8,768 nucleotides of DNA, from assembly GCA_036505015.1 (NCBI GenBank), contig DASXUC010000012.1, positions 1-8,768 of the forward strand, read 5' to 3'. The position numbers and the translations under genes were made by a program. This stretch comes from DASXUC01 sp036505015 (GTDB taxonomy: Bacteria; Sysuimicrobiota; Sysuimicrobiia; Sysuimicrobiales; Kaftiobacteriaceae). Positions 1-7,035 of this stretch are shown in pieces. The notes under the pieces are model-generated. The model did not search any database. It was not told where the DNA came from and saw only the letters and a program-made list of their open reading frames with translations. The number at the start of each line of letters is the position of its first letter. Position 1 is the stretch's first letter.

Positions 1-1520
1 CGTGCCCACTCTCGAATGTGCGGCAGACCGGGGCCAAACGCCGCATCCGGCAGCTCGTCGAACTCGCCGACGTACAACGAGAGATCGCGCAGGTGCGGGT
101 AGCGCGCCCGCTGCTCGATCATCTCCGCATTGTAGTCGGCGCACAGCATCGCCTCGCGCGGATCCCCCACCGGATCCACCGGCAGAAACCCGATCACGTC
201 GGTCATGAACACGTAGGGGGCGCATTTGAGCTCGGGATTTTCGTGCAGGAAGTAATCCACTTCCCACGCCTCATCGCCGATCCAGAGATCGTACGGCGTC
301 TCGCGCGTGATGTCGTGGAACAGCATGAAGTTGGCCGCGAAGATTTCGTCCATCCGCCGGAACGCGTAGAACGCGTGGAGTTCGTGGTGGGAGGCTTCCT
401 CCTCCCAGTGCGCCGATTCCAGGGCCTGAAAGTGGTTCTGTGGGTGGATGGTTTCGCCGGCGGTGGTGAGCACTTCCGTCGCCGGATGCTGGGCCCACCA
501 ATGGATCTCCAGCCCCGGCACCAGCGCCCGGAGCTCCCGCGCGATCGCAAGATCTCGCTGGATGTGGCCCAGGCCGATCGACGAGGAGACAAACAACGCG
601 CGCCGCGGGCGGGTCAGCGCCCGTTCCCACACGATCGGCCGCGGCGCCGGCGCGACGCGGGCTTGGGCGAAGTCCTTGATCAGCGTGTTGATCTTGACGG
701 GATCGCGCCCGGGGGTCATGTGTCCCGCTCCTTTGAGGCTGACGAGATCCCCGCCGGTAAGGCGGGCGACGGCTTCCCCGCGCGCCGGCAGCTGGCACTG
801 ATCCAGATCTCCGTGGATGACCAGGACCGGGCAGCGCACGTTGCGGCAGACCTCCTCCGCTTCCTCCCGTGTTACTGGGTAGCGGGGTGCGTCGCGGTTG
901 AGCAGCATCGTCTGCGGCGTGGTTCCCAGGCACCACTCGACGATATCCTCGAGTTGCTTAGTGGAGTGCGGTTCCGGCAGCATCTTGTCGAAGAAGAACG
1001 ACACGTAGCCGCGCCAGTCCTGGAGCCAGTAGTGCCGGTTCGTCTTCGCCCAGCCGTCATAGCTGGCTTGCGGCTCGTCGAACGTCGCGGCATACTGGGC
1101 CCGGTTCGGATGGATCGGGGCCAGGTTGACCGCCGGGGCGATGGCGACGAGCCCGAGCACGCGCTGCGGGTGGGCGGCGGCAAGGGCCAGCACCCACCAA
1201 GCGTGGCAAAGGACGACCAGGATCGCCTTGTCGATCCCCGCCGCGTCCATGACCTGCAGGGTGTCGGCGATGATCGCGTCGTCACCATACGCCGCGGCCT
1301 CCTCCGGCCGGTCGGATCGGCCGTTCCCTCTGCCGTCGAACGTGACAACCCTGAAATGACGCGCGAGATAGGGGACCTGCCCCTTCCACTGCCGTGAGTG
1401 CACGATCGGCGAACTGGGGACGAGGACGATCGACGGTGTGCCGTGCCCGAATGCCTCGTAGTACGTCCGCACTCCACCTCGCTCGATCCACCCCGTGTCG
1501 TCAGGCACACGCGCGCGCAT
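1..1520 (-). CDS. Alpha/beta hydrolase fused to GT-B-like glycosyltransferase domain (3'-partial)
   Basis: The reading frame is open from the ATG at 1520 to the window edge (506 codons, no stop), so the C-terminus lies outside. Residues 1-285 are an alpha/beta hydrolase domain closely paralogous to the gene at 2181-3056; both share HSRxWK, RVVTFDxRGNGRSDRP, HPQRVLG, PEPHSTKQ, LVIHGDxD and RDPVKxN. The acid (Asp238/Asp240) and His267 are present. The elbow reads VLCHAW, placing Cys105 where the paralogue has Ser105 in GFSGG. From about residue 306 a second domain starts: RALFVSSSIGLGHIQRDLAI resembles the N-terminal Rossmann half of MurG/GT28-like GT-B transferases, followed by IGDEAWEVDYFLHENPE; the nucleotide-sugar-binding half is unseen. 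I recall actinobacterial proteins with this layout, but substrate is unknown. The start follows AGGGA at a normal distance, 10 bases after the deacetylase stop, so co-transcription is likely. Fold call is firm; glycosyltransferase call is moderate. Confidence 0.85.
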   Translation of the reverse strand, partial: MRARVPDDTGWIERGGVRTYYEAFGHGTPSIVLVPSSPIVHSRQWKGQVPYLARHFRVVTFDGRGNGRSDRPEEAAAYGDDAIIADTLQVMDAAGIDKAILVVLCHAWWVLALAAAHPQRVLGLVAIAPAVNLAPIHPNRAQYAATFDEPQASYDGWAKTNRHYWLQDWRGYVSFFFDKMLPEPHSTKQLEDIVEWCLGTTPQTMLLNRDAPRYPVTREEAEEVCRNVRCPVLVIHGDLDQCQLPARGEAVARLTGGDLVSLKGAGHMTPGRDPVKINTLIKDFAQARVAPAPRPIVWERALTRPRRALFVSSSIGLGHIQRDLAIARELRALVPGLEIHWWAQHPATEVLTTAGETIHPQNHFQALESAHWEEEASHHELHAFYAFRRMDEIFAANFMLFHDITRETPYDLWIGDEAWEVDYFLHENPELKCAPYVFMTDVIGFLPVDPVGDPREAMLCADYNAEMIEQRARYPHLRDLSLYVGEFDELPDAAFGPGLPHIREWA

Positions 1521-1530
1521 TGGCGTCCCT

Positions 1531-2181
1531 CTAGTCCGTCTCGGCGTCTCTGTCGGCTTGCGGAATGCGGGCCATCGCGTCCGGCGCGAGGTCGAGCGCA
1601 TCGACCGGGACGAACGTTCCGCCGGCGCCGTGGACCCGCGCGATGACCGTGTCGAGCACCGGCGGGACGGTCGCCGGCCAGGTGTGCATCAGCACGATGA
1701 CGTCGCGCTCGCCGCGGGCCACCGTGCCGAGGATCGTCTGCGCCACCTCGTCCGCCGTCCGGGTGACGTCCCAGTCGCGGCCGTGGATCGTCCAACCGAC
1801 CCGCTGATACCCGAGGTCGGTCAGCGCGCGATGGACGCGGTCGTCATTCCCGCACTGGCCCCACGGACACCGGAACCACGGCTTGGGACTGTATCCGGTC
1901 ACCGCCATGATCGTCCGCTCGGCACTCAGCACGTCGGCGCGGATCCCCTCGTCGGACAGCAGCGGCATGCGCACGTGATAGAAGGAGTGGCTGCCAATGC
2001 GATGTCCCTCGGCAGCGATCCGCCGGCCCAGGTGGGGGTAGGCTTCCACCCAGCGTCCCTGCAGGAAGAAGGTCGCGGTCACGCCCTGCGTCCCCAGGAT
2101 GGCGAGAACTTCTTCGGCGACGCCGGGCGGCGCGTGCGGGCGGTCGGGATGCTCGGCGTCGAAGGTCAACGCGACCCGCAT
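1531..2181 (-). CDS. Polysaccharide deacetylase-like protein (NodB/CE4 fold)
   Basis: A 216-residue protein spanning a whole NodB homology domain. CE4 enzymes are metal-dependent and remove N- or O-acetyl groups from sugars. Visible motifs: motif 1 TFDAEHP (Asp8, the usual catalytic base), motif 2 HSFYH (His65 and His69, metal ligands), motif 3 FRCPWG (Arg104), motif 4 region RDWD (Asp136/Asp138) and motif 5 VLMH (His166). The second Asp of the classic TFDDGP, normally a metal ligand, is Ala9 with Glu10 next to it, so metal binding may differ. There is no signal peptide or membrane segment, so it is probably cytoplasmic and may act on a small or lipid-linked glycan precursor rather than on the wall. 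The ATG at 2181 overlaps the upstream hydrolase stop as TGATG, implying translational coupling. A longer frame reaching 2484 exists, but its N-terminus is Arg/Gly/Pro-rich shadow sequence inside the hydrolase gene. Fold sure; substrate unknown. Confidence 0.88.
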   Translation of the reverse strand: MRVALTFDAEHPDRPHAPPGVAEEVLAILGTQGVTATFFLQGRWVEAYPHLGRRIAAEGHRIGSHSFYHVRMPLLSDEGIRADVLSAERTIMAVTGYSPKPWFRCPWGQCGNDDRVHRALTDLGYQRVGWTIHGRDWDVTRTADEVAQTILGTVARGERDVIVLMHTWPATVPPVLDTVIARVHGAGGTFVPVDALDLAPDAMARIPQADRDAETD

Positions 2182-2183
2182 CA
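2179..2183 (-). promoter_or_regulatory. TGATG stop/start overlap coupling hydrolase to deacetylase
   Basis: On the minus strand the hydrolase stop TGA (2183-2181) shares its A with the deacetylase ATG (2181-2179). This fixes the deacetylase start and suggests ribosome re-initiation. A weak G-rich stretch (CGGGGGCGG) lies upstream of it. Confidence 0.8.
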
Positions 2184-3056
2184 CGACCGCCCCCGGAGAC
2201 GCTCGATGAAGGATCGGGTGAGGAGGTTCATCTTCACAGGATCGCGCGCGAAGACGTGGTGCCCGCCTCCTTTGACCATCACGAACGTACTGCCCGTGGC
2301 GGCGGCGATTGCCGCGCCCTTCGTCGTGGAGACCATGTTGTCGCGGTCCCCGTGGATGACCAGGATCGGGCACCGGATCCGCTGATACAGCGCCACGGCC
2401 TGCGGCGTGCCCTCCAGGGGCGCCACCGTCGGCGGGGCGTCGCGCGTTGCGATCAGCGTCGCGGCATCCGTCTGCAGGCCCCAACCGATGCCGTCCTCAA
2501 TCTGCTTGGTGGAGTGCGGTTCCGGGAACATCTCGGTCAGGAAGAATTCCACGAATCCCGCGTAGTCCCGGCGATAGTAGTATCGGTTGTTCTTCGCCCA
2601 TCCCTCGTCGCTCTCCGGTACGTCGTTGAATCGATTGGTCCGCAGCCGCTGTCCGAGCGGAGAGGACGATCCCGCCATCACCGCCCCGAGGACCCGCTGC
2701 GGGTGGTCGGCGGCCAGGAGCGTGGCCAGCCAGGCGCCGCCTGAAAACCCGATCAGCACCGCGCGGTCGGTGTCTGTGGCGTCCATGACCGCGAGGGCAT
2801 CCTGCACGTACTCCAGCGCGGAATACGCCGCCGGCTCAGCCGGCCGGTCCGATCGGCCATTCCCCCGTGGGTCGAAGGTCACGACCCGGTACTGCCGCGC
2901 GAAGAAGGGGATCTGCGCCTTCCAGGCGCGGGAGTGGACGATCGCCCAGGCCGGCAGGAACAGGACGGTGGGGTCGCCGTGTCCGTAGGTCTCATAGAAC
3001 ACGCGCACCCCGCCGCGTTCGATGTACCCCTCAGTGTCCGGATCACGCGCGCGCAT
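2181..3056 (-). CDS. Alpha/beta hydrolase, canonical catalytic triad
   Basis: A complete 291-residue alpha/beta hydrolase of the usual single-domain length. The nucleophile elbow GFSGG (residues 103-107) supplies Ser105; the acid is Asp239 in HGDRDNMV (with Asp237 nearby) and the base is His266 in GGGHH. RVVTFDPRGNGRSDRP (57-72) is the typical strand-4/oxyanion region of proline-iminopeptidase and esterase-like hydrolases. No signal peptide is seen, so a cytosolic enzyme is likely. Ester, thioester or amide hydrolysis is expected from the fold, but the substrate cannot be read. The ATG at 3056 follows GAGGGGTGA at about 7 bases. It is the first gene of a three-gene unit with the deacetylase (one-base overlap) and its paralogue fused to a glycosyltransferase-like domain. 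Unlike that paralogue, its active site looks intact. Confidence 0.92.
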   Translation of the reverse strand: MRARDPDTEGYIERGGVRVFYETYGHGDPTVLFLPAWAIVHSRAWKAQIPFFARQYRVVTFDPRGNGRSDRPAEPAAYSALEYVQDALAVMDATDTDRAVLIGFSGGAWLATLLAADHPQRVLGAVMAGSSSPLGQRLRTNRFNDVPESDEGWAKNNRYYYRRDYAGFVEFFLTEMFPEPHSTKQIEDGIGWGLQTDAATLIATRDAPPTVAPLEGTPQAVALYQRIRCPILVIHGDRDNMVSTTKGAAIAAATGSTFVMVKGGGHHVFARDPVKMNLLTRSFIERLRGRS

Positions 3057-3117
3057 TCGATCACCCCTCGCCCTGCGCTAGAGCATACGCGGGAGCGGCT
3101 CAACCCGGCATCGCAAG

Positions 3118-3138
3118 GTCTTCCGAATTTCGAAAGAC
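3118..3138. promoter_or_regulatory. 21-bp inverted repeat between regulator gene and hydrolase operon
   Basis: Arms GTCTTCCGAA and TTCGAAAGAC (9 of 10 complementary) flank a single T. It sits 62-82 bases upstream of the hydrolase ATG and 24 bases past the stop of the LuxR-type regulator, in a 106-base gap. As minus-strand RNA the one mismatch becomes a G-U wobble, so an 8-bp stem with a 5-base loop can form, but no U-tract follows. It may be an operator (perhaps for the adjacent LuxR-type protein), or an mRNA processing or weak termination hairpin. Nothing else convincing is seen in this gap apart from the hydrolase ribosome binding site. Confidence 0.5.
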
Positions 3139-3162
3139 ACGGGGGAACAGGGATCGGAAGAA

Positions 3163-6009
3163 CTACCGATCCAGGCCCTCACGGACCGCCCAGACGGCGA
3201 TTTGGGCGCGGGAATGAAGGCTGAGTTTGTTCATGATGTGCTCGATGTGGCTGACGGCGGTCCGTTCGGCAACAGACAGCGTGGAGGCAATCTCGCGGTT
3301 GGAGAGCCCCCGCGCCACCAGCGCGGCGACCTCTTCTTCGCGGGCGGTGAGCCCGCTCCGGCGGCGGGTACGCCTGGCGGGGGCTGCCGGAGGAGGTTCC
3401 GACGCCTGCAGCGCCAGCGCAATCGCCTGGGACGGCTCAAGCCGGCTGCCGGCTGTCCAGGCGCGGTCAAATGCCTCCGTCGACAGGCCGGCCCGCAGCG
3501 CCTCGAGGGTCCGATCGTATTCCGTGCGGTCGGCGACGGCGGGTGCGCCTGCCGTCGTCCGCAACGACTCGACGGCGGCAAGCATCTGCAGGGATTCCTC
3601 CAGCCGGCCGGTCACAAACGCGATCGCCGCCAACCCTTCCAGGCACTGCGCGATCCCGCGGCGGTCATCGAGGGCTCTGTAGAGCTCCAGACTCTCGATG
3701 TAGTGCGCGCGGGCGCCGGTATCGTTCCCCTGGCGGTGGGCCGTGACACCCAGGTTCCACAACGCCCAGGCCGCCCCCCAGCGGTCCCCGCGCTGCCGAA
3801 ACGCCGCCAGGCTCTGTTCCTCAAGCGCCGTCGCCTCATCGAGAGTCCCGCGATCCCGCGCTATCTGACCGAGGTCATGCAGCGTCCATGCAATCCCGGA
3901 CGCATGGCCCAGCGCTCGGTACGTGGTGTGCGCCTGTTCATACCGGGCGGCCGCCTCCTCGAGATCCCCGGCCGTGCGGGCCACGTGTCCGAGAAATGCC
4001 GTTGCCACCGCTTCACGCTGGCGATCGCCGTGAGCGACGAAGTACTCCAGCGCCTCGCTCAGCCACGCCTGCGCGGGGCCGGTATCTCCGGTGCTCCAGG
4101 CCAGGACTCCGGCCGCCAGCATGATCCGCGCCCCGGCCGGACCATCCGGGGGCACCGGAGCGATCCGCATCAGCCGCGCGAGTCGTTCGCGGCCTTCGGT
4201 CAACTGCCCGCGCATGTAAAATGCCCATCCCAGACCCGCCCCGAGGCGGACCGCAAGAGCCGGGCGGCCGGGATGCATCGCCCAGTCGGCCGCGGCCCGC
4301 ATGTTGTCCGCATCTCGCCACATCCGGTCCGCAAGATGCTCGTCGTCGGCTGGGATAGCGGCTTCCAGTTGTTCGGCGAGATCGGCGAAGTGCTCGGCGT
4401 GCCGCCGGGTCGCATCCTCGAGGTCGTCTTCGGCCGCCAATCGTTCGAGGCCGAACTGGCGGATCGTCTCCAGCATCAGGAACCGCGGGCGGTCGTCCTG
4501 TGAGTGCACCTGTCGGAGCAGACTCTTATCGACCAGCGACGCCAGGCCGGTGAAGACGTCGTCGTCCAGATCGCGGCAGACGGCCTCGGCGGAGTCCAGC
4601 GCGCACCCGCCCCGGAAGACCGCCAGCCTTCTGAAGAGGCGCTGTTCGGCAGGGGACAAGAGCGCGTAACTCCACAACATGGCCGCCTGCAGCGAGCGGT
4701 GCCGCTCCGGGGCATCCACGGGTCCTCCCCGCAGCAGCCGCAGCTGATCCTGCAGCCGCCGGGCAATTTCGCGCACCGGGAGGAGTTTGACGCGCGCCGC
4801 CGCCAGCTCGATCGCCAGGGGCAGGCCGTCGAGCCCGGCACAGATTTCGGCCACGGCCCCGGTATTCTCGGCCGTGAGGGTGAAGCCCGGCTGCACCATG
4901 CGGGCGCGATCGATGAACAGCGCGATGGCCGGCGACGCGAGCTGTGCGGCGAGTGAACTTCCCGCCTGCGGCGTCGGCAGGGGGGGAATCGGGAATTCGT
5001 GCTCCCAGCTGACGCGGACGCGCTCGCGGCTCGTGGCCACGATCTTCACGCCCGGACAGCCCGCGAGCAGGGAATGGATCAGCGGTCCCGAGTCCGGCAC
5101 CTGCTCGAGGTTGTCCAGCACCACCAGCAGCCGGCGGTCTTTCAGGTACTGCGCCAGCGCCTCCTGCAGCGGCTGGTCTTTCAGTTCGCCGAGGTCGAGT
5201 GCCCGGGCGATGGCCGGGATGATCATCTCCGAATCGTTGACGTGGGACAGCGGAACAAAATACACGCCATGCGGAAACTCATCAACGGCCGCCGCGGCCA
5301 GCTGCAGCGCGAGGCGGGTCTTCCCCGTTCCGCCGGGCCCGGTCAGGGTAATCAACCGGACCGCGCCGTCCTGCAGCATCTGGTGGAGCGAGACGAGCTC
5401 CTCCTCTCGGCCGACGAATTGCGTGGGCAGCAGGGGCAGGTTGTTCGGCCGCGCATCGAGGGTTCGCAGCGGGGGGAAGACCTGCGGCAGCTGGGCATGG
5501 ACCGCTGCGTAGAGACGTTCTGGTCGCTGCAGGTCTTTCAGACGGTGTTCGCCCAGATCTCGCAGCACGACGCCTTCGGGCAGCGCCTGCTCGACGAACA
5601 CACGCGTCGCGTCGGACAACACCACCTGCCCCCCATGGGCGGCGGCGCAGATCCGGGCCGCTCGATGCACGTCCAGGCCGACGTAGTTGCGATCCTGGGC
5701 GAATGGTTCGCCGGTGTGGACGCCGATCCGCGCCCGCAGCATCCGTCCATCCGGCCACGGATGCGCCTGCAGCGCGATCTGGGCTGCGACCGCGGCGGCG
5801 ACGGCATCGGTGGCGCGGGAGAAAGCGAAGAAGCACGCATCCCCGGGCATGTCTACTTCCTGCCCGCCGTGGGCCTCCGCCGCGTCACGAAACAGACGCC
5901 GATAGTCGGCGAGGGCCACTGCGTAGCGGTCGCCCAGTTGTTGGAGCAGGCGCGTGCTGCCCTCGATATCGGCGAAGAGAAAGGTGACCGTCCCGGTGGG
6001 GAGCGCCAT
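3163..6009 (-). CDS. Giant regulator: class III cyclase-like domain, STAND ATPase, TPR-like repeats, LuxR HTH
   Basis: A 948-residue multidomain regulator. Residues 5-170: class III nucleotidyl cyclase domain, with TVTFLFADIEGST holding metal Asp14 and MPGDACFFAF holding Asp57. Residues 196-420: STAND-type NTPase, with Walker A GPGGTGKT (224-231), Walker B LLVVLDN (294-300), sensor-like IVATSRE (323-329) and GLPLAIELAAAR (395-406). Residues about 540-815: helical TPR-like repeats of the GDxxxA type. Residues 885-946: LuxR/GerE HTH (LTAREEEVAALVARGLSNRE, then RTAVSHIEHIMNKL). The layout matches mycobacterial Rv0386/Rv1358/Rv2488c-type proteins. The purine-specifying Lys position is Asp53, and the transition-state Asn in VNxAAR is His115 (DVHRAAR), so cyclase activity is doubtful and the domain may be a sensor. 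The ATG at 6009 lacks a good Shine-Dalgarno; an AGGAAGGA lies 28 bases upstream, so a start a few codons earlier (CTG or ATT) cannot be excluded. It probably controls neighbouring genes, but its target is not shown. Confidence 0.93.
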   Translation of the reverse strand: MALPTGTVTFLFADIEGSTRLLQQLGDRYAVALADYRRLFRDAAEAHGGQEVDMPGDACFFAFSRATDAVAAAVAAQIALQAHPWPDGRMLRARIGVHTGEPFAQDRNYVGLDVHRAARICAAAHGGQVVLSDATRVFVEQALPEGVVLRDLGEHRLKDLQRPERLYAAVHAQLPQVFPPLRTLDARPNNLPLLPTQFVGREEELVSLHQMLQDGAVRLITLTGPGGTGKTRLALQLAAAAVDEFPHGVYFVPLSHVNDSEMIIPAIARALDLGELKDQPLQEALAQYLKDRRLLVVLDNLEQVPDSGPLIHSLLAGCPGVKIVATSRERVRVSWEHEFPIPPLPTPQAGSSLAAQLASPAIALFIDRARMVQPGFTLTAENTGAVAEICAGLDGLPLAIELAAARVKLLPVREIARRLQDQLRLLRGGPVDAPERHRSLQAAMLWSYALLSPAEQRLFRRLAVFRGGCALDSAEAVCRDLDDDVFTGLASLVDKSLLRQVHSQDDRPRFLMLETIRQFGLERLAAEDDLEDATRRHAEHFADLAEQLEAAIPADDEHLADRMWRDADNMRAAADWAMHPGRPALAVRLGAGLGWAFYMRGQLTEGRERLARLMRIAPVPPDGPAGARIMLAAGVLAWSTGDTGPAQAWLSEALEYFVAHGDRQREAVATAFLGHVARTAGDLEEAAARYEQAHTTYRALGHASGIAWTLHDLGQIARDRGTLDEATALEEQSLAAFRQRGDRWGAAWALWNLGVTAHRQGNDTGARAHYIESLELYRALDDRRGIAQCLEGLAAIAFVTGRLEESLQMLAAVESLRTTAGAPAVADRTEYDRTLEALRAGLSTEAFDRAWTAGSRLEPSQAIALALQASEPPPAAPARRTRRRSGLTAREEEVAALVARGLSNREIASTLSVAERTAVSHIEHIMNKLSLHSRAQIAVWAVREGLDR

Positions 6010-6073
6010 GGGTGGCAGGTTCGCCCAGTGAATCGAATCCTTCCTGCCGCAGCGGCCGCGCGGGCCGGACGGC

Positions 6074-6715
6074 TCAGGTGCGGTAGGCGACGAGCAACCC
6101 GTCCCGGATCGGGACGATCGACGAGATCCACTCCGGATCAGCCGTGATCATCCGGGTGAGCTGCCTGACCCCCTCCGTCGTCGGATCGCGGTCCTCGGGA
6201 GTGAAGACCCGGCTGTTCCAGAACATGTTGTCGACGATGAGCACGCCGCCGGGACGGAGTTTATCGGCGACGACCGGGAGCGACTCGGGGTACGCCTGTT
6301 TGTCGATGTCGTTGAAGATGAGGTCGAACGGTCCCTCGGTCTCGCGCAGCGTCTGGATCGCCTCGGCAACGCGGTACTCGACGACGTCGTCGAGTCCCAG
6401 GGTCCGCAGGTGTCCGCGCGCCCGCCGTGAGAGGTCCTCGTCCCAGACGACGTGGAACACGGTTCCGCCGCCGTTCTCCCTAACCGCCCGGGCAAACCAG
6501 GCCGTGGAGTAGCCGTAGCCGGATCCCATCTCGAAGATCCGCCGGGCGTTGATCAGACGCGCCAGCAGGTAGCAGAACTGTCCGGCAACCGGCCCCACGA
6601 TCGGGAATCGCCGGTCCCGCGCGTACGCCTCCATCGCCTGCATCTCCGCCGGGCGGGGCGGGATCAGTCCCTCCAGATACTCTCGAAGCTGGGGCGCCAG
6701 CAGTTCTCCGGCCAT
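6074..6715 (-). CDS. SAM-dependent O-methyltransferase (COMT-like family 3)
   Basis: A complete 213-residue protein, the usual size for bacterial Mg-dependent catechol/caffeoyl-CoA-type O-methyltransferases (PF01596-like). The SAM-binding motif I is IFEMGSGYGYSTAWFA (60-75). The metal site is recognisable: Asp136 in FNDIDKQAYP and Asp162-Asn163 in VLIVDNMFW, matching Asp141, Asp169 and Asn170 of rat COMT. The N-terminal helices (residues 1-50) are typical of the family. The protein is soluble and probably cytosolic. It methylates a hydroxyl, but the acceptor cannot be deduced from sequence. The ATG at 6715 follows a strong GGGAGGA at about 5 bases. Its stop is 64 bases before the regulator start on the same strand, so the two may be co-transcribed. 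The hairpin at 6752-6778 separates it from the genes upstream. Confidence 0.92.
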   Translation of the reverse strand: MAGELLAPQLREYLEGLIPPRPAEMQAMEAYARDRRFPIVGPVAGQFCYLLARLINARRIFEMGSGYGYSTAWFARAVRENGGGTVFHVVWDEDLSRRARGHLRTLGLDDVVEYRVAEAIQTLRETEGPFDLIFNDIDKQAYPESLPVVADKLRPGGVLIVDNMFWNSRVFTPEDRDPTTEGVRQLTRMITADPEWISSIVPIRDGLLVAYRT

Positions 6716-6751
6716 GGCGTCCTCCCTGTGTGGGTGGTGTAGACATACTTC

Positions 6752-6778
6752 GAGGGATGCGGCAACGCCACATCCCTC
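6752..6778 (-). terminator. Strong 12-bp hairpin between small-protein genes and methyltransferase
   Basis: Arms GAGGGATGCGGC and GCCACATCCCTC surround a 3-base loop. There is one mismatch as DNA; it becomes a G-U pair in minus-strand RNA, giving a fully paired 12-bp stem. It lies 23 bases past the stop of the basic small protein and about 36 bases before the methyltransferase start. The following minus-strand bases (GAAGTATGTCTAC) have no continuous U-tract, so it is at best an atypical terminator; it could also be a processing or mRNA-stability hairpin between cistrons. Confidence 0.5.
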
Positions 6779-6801
6779 AGCAATGCATGCGGTGCTGCTG
6801 G

Positions 6802-7008
6802 TTAGCGCTTCTTGCCAGATTTGGACTTCTTGGGCGCCGGTGGGACCTTGGCGCCCTTCTTGCGCGCCTCCGACAAGCCGATCGCGATGGCCTGCTTGCG
6901 GCTCGTGACCTTCTTGCCGCTGCGTCCGCTCTTCAAGGTCCCCTTCTTGCGCCGGCGCATCGCGCTCTCTACGGTTTTCTGGGCTTTCTTCCCATAGCGT
7001 CGTGCCAT
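6802..7008 (-). CDS. DUF6496-like small Lys/Arg-rich protein
   Basis: A 68-residue, extremely basic protein. I recognise the family signature GTLKSGRSGKKVTSRKQAIA followed by IGLSEARKKGAKVP, which corresponds to DUF6496-type proteins, often one per genome and of unknown function. The C-terminal tail (PPAPKKSKSGKKR) is Lys-rich and histone H1-like in composition, so nucleic-acid binding is plausible but unproven. There is no membrane segment. The frame extends eight codons upstream to an ATG at 7030-7032, but the AAAGGAG site at 7017-7023 lies about 8 bases before the ATG at 7008, which therefore is the likely start. It begins 27 bases after the stop of the small envelope protein on the same strand, suggesting one transcript. 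The hairpin at 6752-6778 follows it. Confidence 0.88.
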   Translation of the reverse strand: MARRYGKKAQKTVESAMRRRKKGTLKSGRSGKKVTSRKQAIAIGLSEARKKGAKVPPAPKKSKSGKKR

Positions 7009-7016
7009 CTGCTCTG

Positions 7017-7023
7017 CTCCTTT
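7017..7023 (-). promoter_or_regulatory. Ribosome binding site fixing the DUF6496-like start
   Basis: Minus-strand AAAGGAG, 8 bases before the ATG at 7008. It lies inside the codons of the longer possible frame (ATG at 7030-7032), so it argues for the shorter start. Confidence 0.75.
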
Positions 7024-7035
7024 CCAGACCACTTT

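Noticed and set aside
18..1397. Long plus-strand open frame of 459 codons over the left end
   Set aside because: It is antisense to the hydrolase-glycosyltransferase fusion, whose frame shows conserved motifs throughout. The plus-strand product is Arg/Pro/Gly/Val-rich with no recognisable domain; such antisense frames are usual in GC-rich DNA.
1495..2385. Plus-strand 296-codon frame
   Set aside because: It lies opposite the deacetylase and hydrolase genes, whose catalytic motifs are intact; no motif is seen on this strand.
2182..2484. N-terminal extension of the deacetylase by 101 codons
   Set aside because: The extension overlaps the hydrolase gene in another frame, is Arg/Gly/Pro-rich, and the TGATG coupling gives a natural start at 2181.
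3202..6147. Long plus-strand frames (3202-4503 and 4999-6147) across the regulator gene
   Set aside because: Both are antisense to the clearly coding cyclase-STAND-LuxR gene, have no domain signature, and have shadow-like composition.
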